Below, one piece after another: positions 39,861-47,142 of a DNA stretch of 64,000 nt. The notes under the pieces were generated by a model. It did not search any database, had not been told where the DNA came from, and worked only from the letters and a program-made list of their open reading frames with translations. Each line of letters starts with the position of its first letter. Within the stretch, counting starts at the first letter, position 1. Source of the DNA: Mycobacterium sp. ITM-2016-00318 (GTDB lineage Bacteria > Actinomycetota > Actinomycetes > Mycobacteriales > Mycobacteriaceae); contig NZ_CP134400.1 of the NCBI RefSeq assembly GCF_002968285.2, positions 5,084,001-5,148,000 of the forward strand, read 5' to 3'. The position numbers and the translations under genes were made by a program.

Positions 39861-40102
39861 GCCGGTACCGCCGCGGTGCCGAAAACCTCTGTAAATAGCT
39901 CCGAAGCGTAGAAGCGGTGTTGCGTGCCTTCGCGGGCGAACGTAACGCGGCCAAGCGGATCCACTCGGAGGATTCTTTCCACCACGGGCAGGGATCGACC
40001 GTTTCGGCGGACAACTACGCGGTCGTCACTGCGTACCCGTCCATGTGAGGAGACGCTGTAACCCCACCATCCTGGAACTGGCCGCCACTCTTCGACGTTC
40101 AC
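39857..40102 (-). CDS. NUMOD4-like DNA-binding protein
   Basis: An 81-aa protein from a GTG at 40102 that overlaps the WhiB stop as GTGA. The segment EEWRPVPGWWGYSVSSHGRV followed by RS is a NUMOD4 motif, normally found at the N-terminus of HNH homing endonucleases (EIWKPIPGF-EGYYEVSNLGRVRS type). No HNH catalytic part follows; the C-terminal half is ERILRVDPLGRVTFA and FYASELFTEVFG, which is itself a typical NUMOD4 continuation (..LHRLVAEAF-like). A stand-alone DNA-binding remnant or regulator is likely. Confidence 0.6.
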   Translation of the reverse strand: MNVEEWRPVPGWWGYSVSSHGRVRSDDRVVVRRNGRSLPVVERILRVDPLGRVTFAREGTQHRFYASELFTEVFGTAAVPA

Positions 40103-40371
40103 GCTGCCCGCCTCTTTGGCGCGTGCTGTGTTCGTCCCGCGATGACACCAGGCGGGCGGTGCGACGGCTTCAACCCATCGACATAGGCGATGCAAGCTGA
40201 GAGGGCGGGACAGGTCTGACAGATTGCGACTGCACGCTCAACGGCCCAGGCCCGGTCTTCCGCGTCGTCCTGGTCGGCGTCGAACAGATCCCAGCGACCT
40301 ACACATCGAGCGCCGCGCAGATCCGGGAAGCCGGCCAACGCCGAGGCGACCCCCTCCCATGTGGCCGTCAT
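40099..40371 (-). CDS. WhiB family iron-sulfur transcription factor
   Basis: A 90-aa protein from the ATG at 40371, which overlaps the upstream ATPase stop. It has the four cluster cysteines in WhiB spacing: GARCVG, then CQTCPALSAC after an acidic segment, followed by the GVIAGRT turn (counterpart of GVWGG) and a basic tail. WhiB proteins bind a 4Fe-4S cluster and SigA to control transcription; mycobacteriophage-encoded members such as TM4 WhiB repress host whiB2 and cause superinfection exclusion. This copy could do the same for the element. Confidence 0.8.
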   Translation of the reverse strand: MTATWEGVASALAGFPDLRGARCVGRWDLFDADQDDAEDRAWAVERAVAICQTCPALSACIAYVDGLKPSHRPPGVIAGRTQHAPKRRAA

Positions 40372-41858
40372 GACGCCGCACCACCCAGCCGCCCGATCTG
40401 CTGAGCGACAACCTCTTGAGGGGCGAAGCACCGGCACTCCGCACACAATCCCGAGTTGTTGTCGGCGAGAAGCTGTTCACCGCACCGGCAGGAGAAGTCC
40501 TCTTGCTGACCTTCTCCTCGGGCCTTCGCAACCGCAGCGAGTACCCGGTCAGTTTGTCCAGGGGAATCCGGCGTGAGGCCGCCCGGAGGGGCTAGGGAGT
40601 GTTCGTGTGGTCCCTGCTCTCCTGTGAGTGGCACAACTGGCACAAGGGCCTGTTCATGCTGGTCGTGGCCTTGTGCCGCCTTATGCCATTCATCCGATTT
40701 GGCACAAGGTGGCATAGGGGGCTGACCAGCGTTTATGCCACCTTCACCGCTTGTGCCATCAGGGATACACCCCGATTGGTCGCGTTCTTGATCGGCTGGC
40801 AGCGACCATCGTGATACCGGGCCACCGGCCGCCTGCTTCTCGTACTCGACAACAACGCGCTGTTTTTTGCGGGCACGCTGCAAAGTGCGCTCAGAGAATC
40901 CGGCGGCCTTCGCCTTGGCCTTGATCTCGCCGGACAATTCACCTGGGTTGCTCTCGAGGTACATCCGCAGCCACGTCTCGGCGTCTGTACGGTCCTGCTC
41001 ATCGTCGCCATGCTCAGCGTCGTAGTTGTCCGAAACATGCTGCCCCGCGGTTTTTGTGGACTCGCCGACGTAGCGCAGGATGGGCACGGTGCCGTCGGTG
41101 TCGTCGGTCGGCGGGAACACCTGCACGGCGTCGATGCTGAACTTGGTGGCTGGCACATCGGTTCCGGTCACGTTGGCCTTATCAGGGCCGACCAGAAGGT
41201 GTCCGTCCTCGTCACGCTGAGCGAACAGCGTCATCCGGGCCTTCTGCCGTAGCGCCCCCGTAGCGCCGTACAAGTCCCGAACATTGCCGCTAGCAATGCG
41301 ATTGGTGTGGGTCAAGAGCAACACCGCGGCACCAGTGGATGTCGCGGTCTCCTTCCACGGGTGCAGAGCCCGCCGGGCTTGCTGGGGGTCACGGACCGAC
41401 AAGCCCGCAGACACGGTGTCGAGCCAGGCATCGACAACGATCAGTCCAGGCTTCGGGTCCGCCTCCTCGACGAGCCGCATGTGGAACGGGAACACCGGCG
41501 AGCCGGACCCGTCGTCGCTTTCGCACAGCACTGAGACCCTGTCCAGATCCGCTCCCGCGAGTTCAAGCCGCGGCAGGACGGCGGTTGACCAGTCATCCTC
41601 GGTCAACACCAACAGTGCATGCCCGGGCTCACGTTCTGGAATGCCGAAACCTGGCCACGCCTTGCCCGTTGTGTAGGCGCCTACCACCGCTACCCAGAGG
41701 AGACTTTTGCCGATACCTTCGCCACCGACGAGGACAGTCGGTGCTCCCCGCGGAATGCGTCGGTGTGCCAGATATTCAACGGGCGCGGCCGGCTTCAGCT
41801 CGGATGCCCCGCGCACCCGCATCACTTCGTCTTCTTGACCTTCTTGGGGTGTTGTCAC
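40368..41858 (-). CDS. AAA/RecA-like ATPase, RepA or DnaB-type replication protein
   Basis: A 496-aa protein from a GTG at 41858 that overlaps the preceding stop. The N-terminal half is a RecA-like core (AAA_25/RepA type): VLVGGEGIGKSLLWVAV (Walker A), HALLVLTEDDW, GLIVVDAWLDT (Walker B) and AVLLLTHTNR with the sensor polar residues. A helix-turn-helix-like segment (EIKAKAKAAGFSERTLQRAR) and a C-terminal zinc knuckle (CRCGEQL..CAEC) follow. Such proteins unwind the origin or load a helicase for phage and plasmid replication, so the element may replicate after excision. Confidence 0.8.
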   Translation of the reverse strand: MTTPQEGQEDEVMRVRGASELKPAAPVEYLAHRRIPRGAPTVLVGGEGIGKSLLWVAVVGAYTTGKAWPGFGIPEREPGHALLVLTEDDWSTAVLPRLELAGADLDRVSVLCESDDGSGSPVFPFHMRLVEEADPKPGLIVVDAWLDTVSAGLSVRDPQQARRALHPWKETATSTGAAVLLLTHTNRIASGNVRDLYGATGALRQKARMTLFAQRDEDGHLLVGPDKANVTGTDVPATKFSIDAVQVFPPTDDTDGTVPILRYVGESTKTAGQHVSDNYDAEHGDDEQDRTDAETWLRMYLESNPGELSGEIKAKAKAAGFSERTLQRARKKQRVVVEYEKQAAGGPVSRWSLPADQERDQSGCIPDGTSGEGGINAGQPPMPPCAKSDEWHKAAQGHDQHEQALVPVVPLTGEQGPHEHSLAPPGGLTPDSPGQTDRVLAAVAKARGEGQQEDFSCRCGEQLLADNNSGLCAECRCFAPQEVVAQQIGRLGGAAS

Positions 41859-42217
41859 GCTGCCCGCCCGTGGGAGTAGGAGAAGCACTCCGCAGCGAGT
41901 TGGTGATGCCCTTGACGCCACATCACTCGACACGCGTCGGTGTCGAACAAGCCGGGGACTCCTGCGGCGCGAAGGTGCATAGCAGCGGCGACGACAGCCT
42001 CGGCACTAACAGCCGTACGGTCGGCCCCGCAGCGGTGCTTATCGACGTCGGGGTCGCGGACGCAACCGCAGCTGCCGATAGGTGGCTGGCGGAGCTTCGC
42101 GGCGTGACGCAGGGATCGACTAGAATGGTGTTGCGACGTGGAGGTTGTGGAGGTAGCCCCGGACTTAGTGCCGGGGCACACTTCTATGGGGGGATTGGTG
42201 GGTGGCGCGGTCATCAC
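41855..42217 (-). CDS. Hypothetical protein of the element
   Basis: A 120-aa protein I do not recognise. The N-terminal half is low complexity (Pro, Ser, Thr). The C-terminal half contains CGCVRDPDVDKHRCG, an AVSAEAVVAAAMHLRAAG helix and CRVMWRQGHHQLAAECF. The last pattern resembles short phage proteins encoded next to replication ATPases that carry a helical repeat with Trp-Arg. Four-base overlaps on both sides support translation. Confidence 0.5.
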   Translation of the reverse strand: MMTAPPTNPPIEVCPGTKSGATSTTSTSQHHSSRSLRHAAKLRQPPIGSCGCVRDPDVDKHRCGADRTAVSAEAVVAAAMHLRAAGVPGLFDTDACRVMWRQGHHQLAAECFSYSHGRAA

Positions 42218-42414
42218 ACCGCCTGCTGATCGAGTCGGTTGATGAAATCGACGATCGCCTGCTCGGGGATTAGGCGCCGGCTACGGACCTGTACCGACCG
42301 CAGCTCTCCGGATCTGAGTAACGCGAAGATGGTGGAGCGGCCGACGCCGAGGCGATCCTGGGCCGACTTGATGTTATGGAGACGGTTTACCGCTTCCGCG
42401 AGCGCTTCTGTCAC
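42214..42414 (-). CDS. Excisionase-type helix-turn-helix protein
   Basis: A 66-aa protein from a GTG at 42414, with GGAGG seven bases upstream. NIKSAQDRLGVGRSTIFALL followed by RSGELRSVQVRSRRLIPEQ is a classic HTH_17/excisionase domain (recognition helix then a small wing ending in IP). It is the first gene of the minus-strand operon, divergent from the repressor, and is therefore the best candidate for the directionality factor of the integrase or for a Cro-like switch protein. Confidence 0.75.
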   Translation of the reverse strand: MTEALAEAVNRLHNIKSAQDRLGVGRSTIFALLRSGELRSVQVRSRRLIPEQAIVDFINRLDQQAV

Positions 42415-42531
42415 TGATGGACCTCCTGTGTAGTAGAGACACAACAATTGATTTCTTTGTGTCGCAGTGAAGTGTCTACCAGTTCTGGACGGGTCACACA
42501 AGTACGTGCTAGGGTGTGTCGCTGTGACACA
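42415..42531. promoter_or_regulatory. Divergent switch region with GACACA/TGTGTC operators
   Basis: The interval between the excisionase-type gene and the repressor contains two inverted repeats of one word: GACACAA (42438-42444) with TTGTGTC (42457-42463), and TGTGTC (42515-42520) with GACACA (42526-42531). The second overlaps the repressor GTG start (42524), so binding would block the repressor's own initiation region. This is the expected form of a lysogeny-type genetic switch. Confidence 0.6.
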
Positions 42532-43144
42532 GCATTGGAGTGAAGGTCTGCACCAGCGGATCGCCCGGGCCATCAGAGACGCCCGCCAAGGACGCATGTC
42601 GGCGCAGGAGCTTGCGGACGAAACACAGCAGCTCGGCTACCCCATCACCCGCTCGCAGATCGCCAATTACGAGTCCGGCCGTAAACAAACCCTCGATGTC
42701 GCTGAACTGCTTGTGATCGCCGCGGCTCTTGAGGTGCCGCCGGTGACGCTCCTGTTCGGCGGCCCACCTGATGAAGAGGTGGAAATGCTGCCGGGCTGGA
42801 CAGGTCCGGCGTTCTTCGGGATCGCGTGGTTCAGCGGTGATCGCGAACTCGCCTGGCCCGGACCGGAAGTCATCGACCCCGATGAAGCACGCGCCATGGT
42901 CGACCAGGTGATCGCTAACCTCCATACGGCTGCGGCGAGGCTGTTGTGGCTAACGCGTAAACGTGCGGCCGTGCACAGCGCCCTCGTTGAATCACGTGTC
43001 GTGTCGAAGATGAACGCGAAGGCATGGAGCGACGACCAATTCGATGCAATGGTGCGCCGCGATGCCCGGTTGATCGAAGAGATTGACGAGATTAGCGATG
43101 AGATCGCGAAGGCTGTCGCCGAAAGCGAGGGGCAGACAGAATGA
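42524..43144 (+). CDS. HTH (XRE-type) repressor of the element
   Basis: A 206-aa protein from GTG 42524. The N-terminal Cro/C1-type HTH reads QRIARAIRDARQGRMSAQELADETQQL, then YPITRSQIANYESGRKQTLD. The middle and C-terminal part is a helical region (IANLHTAAARLLWLTRKRAAV) with no LexA-type Ser/Lys protease motif, so induction by RecA cleavage is unlikely; an antirepressor or helper protein would be needed. The stop overlaps the integrase start as ATGA, so the two are co-expressed. Confidence 0.8.
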   Translation: MTQHWSEGLHQRIARAIRDARQGRMSAQELADETQQLGYPITRSQIANYESGRKQTLDVAELLVIAAALEVPPVTLLFGGPPDEEVEMLPGWTGPAFFGIAWFSGDRELAWPGPEVIDPDEARAMVDQVIANLHTAAARLLWLTRKRAAVHSALVESRVVSKMNAKAWSDDQFDAMVRRDARLIEEIDEISDEIAKAVAESEGQTE

Positions 43145-44427
43145 CCCGCCAGCAGTTACCGCCGCAAATCAAGAAGATCACGTTGGCGGACAAGTCGATT
43201 CGATACCAGCTGATCACCGACGTGGGCGCCGATCCTGACACCGGAAAACGGCGGCAGGTCCGGAGGCGCTTCGAGAGATTGGAGGACGCCAAGAACGCCC
43301 TGACCGAGATCTCGGGGAAGGTCGCGCGTAACGATTTCGTGCCCCGTCGAGCCTTCACTGTGGAGGACTTGTGCGCCGACTGGCTCACCAGCCTCCACGG
43401 ATTACGCGCCACCACCATCGCAGGCTACGAATACGACCTTGCCCCCCTGCGAGAGATCCATGGCGCACTACCGGCGCAGCGACTCACCCGGCGGCACATT
43501 GACGACCTCGTTACCGACCTGAGTGCCGGAGGCACGAAAACTGCGAAGGGGCACGTCCGCAAACCGTGGGCGGCGAGATCACTGAACCGCACGATCGACA
43601 CCGCCGCAATGGTTCTCGAGTACGGCGTCGAGCGGCGCCTCATCGGCTCGAACGTGGCCGAGAAGGTCAAGCGGCTCTCGAAACCACGGAAGGAGATGAG
43701 CACCTACATACCGGACGAGGTGGCCAAGGTGCTCAAGGCAGCCGACGCGGACCGGGACGGGCATTTGTGGTACTTGGCGCTCAGCGGTTTGCGCCGGGGT
43801 GAGATCGCCGGGTTGCGGTGGTCCGACATCGACCAGTCAGAGAAGACGCTGACGATTCGGATATCTCGGGTAGCGGCCGCGGGAAAGGCGGTGGAGAACG
43901 CCCCGAAGACGAACGCATCTTCCCGCATCCTGCCCCTGGACGACGGTCTGGCGGCGGTCCTGCGAGCAGCCCGCAGACGGCAGGCTGAAGAACGTCTGGC
44001 TCTGGGCGCTGCATACGGCGTCGGCGACTACGTGGCGTGCGACGAGGCTGGACGGCCGTACCATCCGGACACCCTGAGCAAGAGGTGGTCCAATCTCATT
44101 CACGGTGCAGGCATCCGGCACATCAATTTGCATTCGGCTCGGCACACCTGCGGCACGACTTTGCACCTACGTGGCGTTCCGTTGTCCGTCGTCGCGGCGT
44201 GGCTAGGTCACGCCGACGCGAGCGTGACAGCGCGGATCTATGCGCACTCCCAGCCCGACGCATTGAAGGCCGCTTCGGTGACATTGGGAGCAGTTGTGAC
44301 AAGCACCGTGACACCAATCGGAACGGCGGCTGAAACGAATTGGGCTCCGACCACTTGCAGTGCTGCTCAGAGCCTTTCCACTGGGCGCGCCCGAAGGGAT
44401 TCGAACCCCCAACCTTCTGATCCGTAG
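43141..44427 (+). CDS. Tyrosine integrase
   Basis: A 428-aa site-specific recombinase. The N-terminal arm-binding part (residues 1-65) is followed by a SAM-like core-binding domain (TVEDLCADWLTSLHGLRATT) and the catalytic domain with Arg in ALSGLRRGEIAGLRW (~213), HSARHTCGTTLHLRG (~330, His-x-x-Arg), GHADASVTARIYAHS (~356 His and ~366 Tyr nucleophile). The last 14 residues (GRARRDSNPQPSDP) and the stop are encoded by the att core itself, that is, by the antisense of the tRNA-Arg 3' end, so the gene ends at the recombination site. Confidence 0.92.
   Translation: MTRQQLPPQIKKITLADKSIRYQLITDVGADPDTGKRRQVRRRFERLEDAKNALTEISGKVARNDFVPRRAFTVEDLCADWLTSLHGLRATTIAGYEYDLAPLREIHGALPAQRLTRRHIDDLVTDLSAGGTKTAKGHVRKPWAARSLNRTIDTAAMVLEYGVERRLIGSNVAEKVKRLSKPRKEMSTYIPDEVAKVLKAADADRDGHLWYLALSGLRRGEIAGLRWSDIDQSEKTLTIRISRVAAAGKAVENAPKTNASSRILPLDDGLAAVLRAARRRQAEERLALGAAYGVGDYVACDEAGRPYHPDTLSKRWSNLIHGAGIRHINLHSARHTCGTTLHLRGVPLSVVAAWLGHADASVTARIYAHSQPDALKAASVTLGAVVTSTVTPIGTAAETNWAPTTCSAAQSLSTGRARRDSNPQPSDP
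44295..44313. promoter_or_regulatory. Putative integrase arm-type site pair, right
   Basis: TGTGACA (44295-44301), six bases, GTGACA (44308-44313), about 70 bp from the core inside the integrase coding sequence. It matches the pair at 33697-33714 on the other side of attP. Confidence 0.4.
44385..44427. repeat. attR: core within intact tRNA-Arg
   Basis: Identical over 43 bases to 33548-33590. This copy, brought by the element, completes the tRNA-Arg gene and also encodes the integrase C-terminus on the opposite strand. Confidence 0.9.
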
Positions 44428-44458
44428 TCAGATGCTCTATCCGTTGAGCTACGGGCGC
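44386..44458 (-). tRNA. tRNA-Arg(ACG)
   Basis: On the minus strand it starts GCGCCCGTAGCTCAACGG and ends with the matching CGGGCGC and discriminator G. The anticodon loop is CTACGGA (ACG), T loop GGTTCGAATCC. CCA is not encoded. It is the integration site of the element and the expected substrate of TadA (A34 to inosine). Confidence 0.95.
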
Positions 44459-44496
44459 CTGTGCTGTTCAGTTGTGCGTGGCTGTGTGAGCCGCGG

Positions 44497-44585
44497 CGGA
44501 GGCGAGAGGATTTGAACCTCCGGTCGCCTTTGAGGGCGACAACTCATTAGCAGTGAGCCCCATTCGGCCGCTCTGGCACGCCTCC
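44497..44585 (-). tRNA. tRNA-Ser(GCT)
   Basis: Minus strand, GGAGGCGTGCCAGAGCGG at the 5' end, CGCCTCC plus G at the 3' end. The anticodon loop is CTGCTAA (GCT); the long variable arm is of serine type (GTCGCCC..GGGCGAC-like pairing). CCA is not encoded. It lies 38 bp upstream of tRNA-Arg in the same direction, so the two may be one transcript. Confidence 0.95.
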
Positions 44586-44669
44586 CGACGGTGTACCGCC
44601 GATCCGACAGAGTACACATGCCGCTGCACACCAGGCAAAGCGTGTTCCGGCCACCCATAGACTGGTCGG

Positions 44670-45725
44670 GTGCCTGCCCGTCTACGCCCTGAACTGGCCG
44701 ATCTGCCGGCGTACACGCCGGGCAAGACGGTGCCGGGTGCGATCAAGATCGCCAGCAACGAGACGGTGCACGGCCCGCTGCCGAGCGTGCGGGCGGCCAT
44801 CGAGAAGGCCACCGAGACCGTCAACCGCTACCCCGACAACGGCTACGTCGAGCTCAAAGAGCGGTTGGCCAAGCACGTCAATTTCGCGCCCGAGCACATC
44901 GCGGTCGGCTGCGGATCGGTGAGCCTGTGCCAGCAGCTCATCCAGATCACCTCCACCATTGGCGATGAGATCGTATACGGCTGGCGCAGCTTCGAGATCT
45001 ACCCGCTACAGACCCGCACCGCGGGCGCCACACCGGTCCAGATCGCGCTGACCGACCACACCTATGACCTCGACGCGATGGCGGCCGCGGTCACCGGCCG
45101 CACCCGGCTGATCTTCGTCTGCAATCCAAACAACCCGACAAGCACCGTCGTCGAGCCCGAGGCGTTGACGCGCTTCATCGAGGCGGTGCCGACCGACATC
45201 CTGATCGCGCTCGACGAGGCGTACGTCGAGTACATCCGTGACGACATGCTGCCCGACAGCTTCGGGCTGGTCCGCGCGCACAGCAATGTCGTTGTGCTGC
45301 GCACATTCTCGAAGGCTTACGGGCTGGCCGGGCTACGGGTCGGCTACGCCGTCGGCGATCCGGACGTCATCACCGCACTCGGCAAGGTCTACGTCCCGTT
45401 CAGTGCGACGAGCGTCTCGCAGGCCGCCGCGATCGCGTCGCTGGACGCCGCCGACGAACTGCTTGCCCGCACCGATGCCGTCGTCGCCGAACGATCCAGG
45501 ATGACCGCCGCGCTGCGCGAGGCGGGCTACACCGTTCCGCCGTCGCAGGCCAACTTCGTCTGGCTGCCGCTACCCGGACGGGCTCAGCAGTTCGCGGCCG
45601 ATTCGGCCAACAGCCGCATCATCGTTCGGCCCTACGGCGACGACGGGGTGCGGGTCACCGTCGCCTCCGAGCAGGAGAACGACATGTTCCTCGAGTTCGC
45701 GCGAGGTTGGGTCGGCGGCAAATGA
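44670..45725 (+). CDS. hisC2: Histidinol-phosphate/aromatic aminotransferase (HisC2 type)
   Basis: A 351-aa class I/II PLP aminotransferase. KIASNETVHGPLPSVRAAI, NRYPDNGYVELKERLA, IFVCNPNNPTSTVV, LIALDEAYVEYIRD and the PLP lysine in RTFSKAYGLAGLRVGY are all present; the C-terminal Arg (RIIVRPYGDDGVRVTV) binds the carboxylate. Corresponds to Rv3772, annotated hisC2 and characterised in the literature as an aromatic-acid aminotransferase (phenylpyruvate/4-hydroxyphenylpyruvate). That would make it the step after TyrA, also in this window. Confidence 0.9.
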   Translation: MPARLRPELADLPAYTPGKTVPGAIKIASNETVHGPLPSVRAAIEKATETVNRYPDNGYVELKERLAKHVNFAPEHIAVGCGSVSLCQQLIQITSTIGDEIVYGWRSFEIYPLQTRTAGATPVQIALTDHTYDLDAMAAAVTGRTRLIFVCNPNNPTSTVVEPEALTRFIEAVPTDILIALDEAYVEYIRDDMLPDSFGLVRAHSNVVVLRTFSKAYGLAGLRVGYAVGDPDVITALGKVYVPFSATSVSQAAAIASLDAADELLARTDAVVAERSRMTAALREAGYTVPPSQANFVWLPLPGRAQQFAADSANSRIIVRPYGDDGVRVTVASEQENDMFLEFARGWVGGK

Positions 45726-46023
45726 CCACCGCCCGCGAACGGTTCGACGAACTCAGGCGCACGGCGCGCATTCCCTACGACGATCTCGACAACTCTGGTC
45801 CACGCTCCACCCGGTTGCCGTCGACTTCATGATCGGCGAATGGAGAGCGAGCGACCTGCCCACCGGTCACCGCTCCGACGGTTTCCTCGGGGACAGCTAC
45901 GACGCCATGCCCATCCACGATCACTTCAAAAGGATCGACGACGACGCCGTCCTCGCCATCATGAACGGCAAGGCCGCCCTCGACAACGGGCGACACATGT
46001 ACTTCTTCCTCGAACGGCTCTGA
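45722..46023 (+). pseudogene. GXWXG/DUF4334 protein, frameshifted and internally deleted
   Basis: The ATG overlaps the hisC2 stop as ATGA. The first 24 codons (MTTARERFDELRRTARIPYD..) are normal, but at about 45790-45795 one base is lost before LWSTLHPVAVDF and the original frame stops at about 45830. In the shifted frame FMIGEWRASDLPTGHRSDGF (the GXWXG domain) runs straight into SYDAMPIHDHFKRIDDDAVL and IMNGKAALDNG..FFLERL, the C-terminal DUF4334 module, with roughly 50-60 family residues missing in between. Two independent lesions argue for a dead gene. Confidence 0.8.
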
Positions 46024-46029
46024 GCGCCG

Positions 46030-46614
46030 CTAGCCGCTCGGGTTGCGGCCGGTGTAGGCCACCAGCTTGTGCAGCGACCTCGCATCGGCCGCGATATCGA
46101 TCGGGTCGTCGAAGCCGGCCGTGTTCCTGCCCTCCGGCGTGATGACACCCTTCGCGAGCTCGATCACGTAGTCCGACAATGAGTCGGGCGCATCCACCTT
46201 GCGACCCATCGACGTCGCGTAATCCCAGGCGTGCACCAGGAATTCGAGCGACAGGATCGCCGCCATCGTCCGCGCGGGCGCCTCGTTGTCGCCGAACTGC
46301 ACCGTGCCGTCGAGCCCTCGACGGTGCCACGCGTCCAAAGCCGGCCTCGCAGCGGCGACAACCTGGCGTTCGACCGAGTCGGCCGAATCGCGATCTGGAA
46401 GCTGTGCGCCGGCGGCGCCGCCGATCACGGTGATCGAATTCATCAGGTGGTCGGTCAGTCCGGCGATGTCGAACTCCCTGCACGGAGTCTGCTTCGACAA
46501 GTCGTCGTCGGCGATCGGATGAAGCACGCTCTGCAGCACAGCCAAGCTGGCCTCGGCGCTTTCTAGTTCATCGGTCGGTGGCGAATCGGGGCCTGAGCGC
46601 AAATCGGAGGGCAT
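46030..46614 (-). CDS. TIGR03086-family metal-binding (DinB-like) protein
   Basis: A 194-aa helical protein. Features of the mycothiol-dependent maleylpyruvate isomerase/DinB-like N-terminal fold: DDDLSKQTPCREFDIAGLTDHLM (metal-binding His in the DHL motif), and EFLVHAWDYATSMGRK (second His in LVHAWDxA). The position equals Rv3773c. Members are thought to bind a divalent metal and thiol cofactors, but most lack a known reaction. ATG 46614 chosen by family length. Confidence 0.8.
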   Translation of the reverse strand: MPSDLRSGPDSPPTDELESAEASLAVLQSVLHPIADDDLSKQTPCREFDIAGLTDHLMNSITVIGGAAGAQLPDRDSADSVERQVVAAARPALDAWHRRGLDGTVQFGDNEAPARTMAAILSLEFLVHAWDYATSMGRKVDAPDSLSDYVIELAKGVITPEGRNTAGFDDPIDIAADARSLHKLVAYTGRNPSG

Positions 46615-46655
46615 GAGCCCCACGCTACGACGCCGGTGCGCCTATCGTTGCGCAG

Positions 46656-47123
46656 ATGAGAACCCACCTACGGGTAACGGCCGCGGCACTGGTCTTCATC
46701 GGCCTCGCCACGGGGTGCGCACGCACCACGGAGGGCTCCGTCGCGATGACGACCGAGCCCGGACCGCCGATCTCGGCGCCGACGCGGACACCGTCGACCG
46801 ACGACCCCGACTTCCCCGGAATTCCAGGGCTGCCGAACATTCCCGGTCTGCCGCAGATCCCGGGGTTCCCGATGCCGGGCAACACCAATGTCCCCGAGGT
46901 GCCCGCGCCCGCGAACTCCGAGACCATGCAGTGCAGCGAGTTCACAAAGCTCGACGAGGCGACGCAACGCGCGGTCATCAAGGCGATCCTCGAGAAGCAG
47001 GATCCCCAGCAGGGCGAGGGGCCGGAGTCCGAGATGGTCGCGGCGATCATGGCGTCGGCGATGTGTTCGTTCCTGCCAAGCGCGGTCGTCAAAGAGGTGG
47101 TGCTCGGCGGGTCGCCGCCGTGA
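46656..47123 (+). CDS. Pro-rich lipoprotein
   Basis: A 155-aa exported protein. The signal peptide RVTAAALVFIGLATGC ends in a lipobox (LATG-C), so the mature N-terminus is Cys21 at the outer face of the membrane. A tandem Pro/Gly segment follows (FPGIPGLPNIPGLPQIPGF), then a compact domain with two cysteines (MQCSEFTKLDEATQRAV ... AMCSFLPS) likely joined by a disulfide. Function unknown. It is divergent from the DinB-like gene and 19 bp upstream of the enoyl-CoA hydratase gene. Confidence 0.78.
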   Translation: MRTHLRVTAAALVFIGLATGCARTTEGSVAMTTEPGPPISAPTRTPSTDDPDFPGIPGLPNIPGLPQIPGFPMPGNTNVPEVPAPANSETMQCSEFTKLDEATQRAVIKAILEKQDPQQGEGPESEMVAAIMASAMCSFLPSAVVKEVVLGGSPP

Positions 47124-47142
47124 GTGGCTAGCCTTTCGACCC

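Larger units (their letters stand above)
33548..44427. mobile_element. Integrated phage-satellite-like element in tRNA-Arg(ACG)
   Basis: About 10.9 kb flanked by a 43-bp perfect direct repeat, the right copy of which is the 3' part of the intact tRNA-Arg gene. Inside are a tyrosine integrase, a repressor overlapping it, a divergent operon of twelve closely packed genes (HTH/Xis, unknown, AAA ATPase, WhiB, NUMOD4-like, zinc protein, HTH, two unknowns, HNH, TerS-like, TerL) and five small cargo genes next to attL. There are no portal, protease, capsid or tail genes. Size, gene order and content fit a satellite that borrows a helper's virion, or a prophage that has lost its structural genes. Confidence 0.88.
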
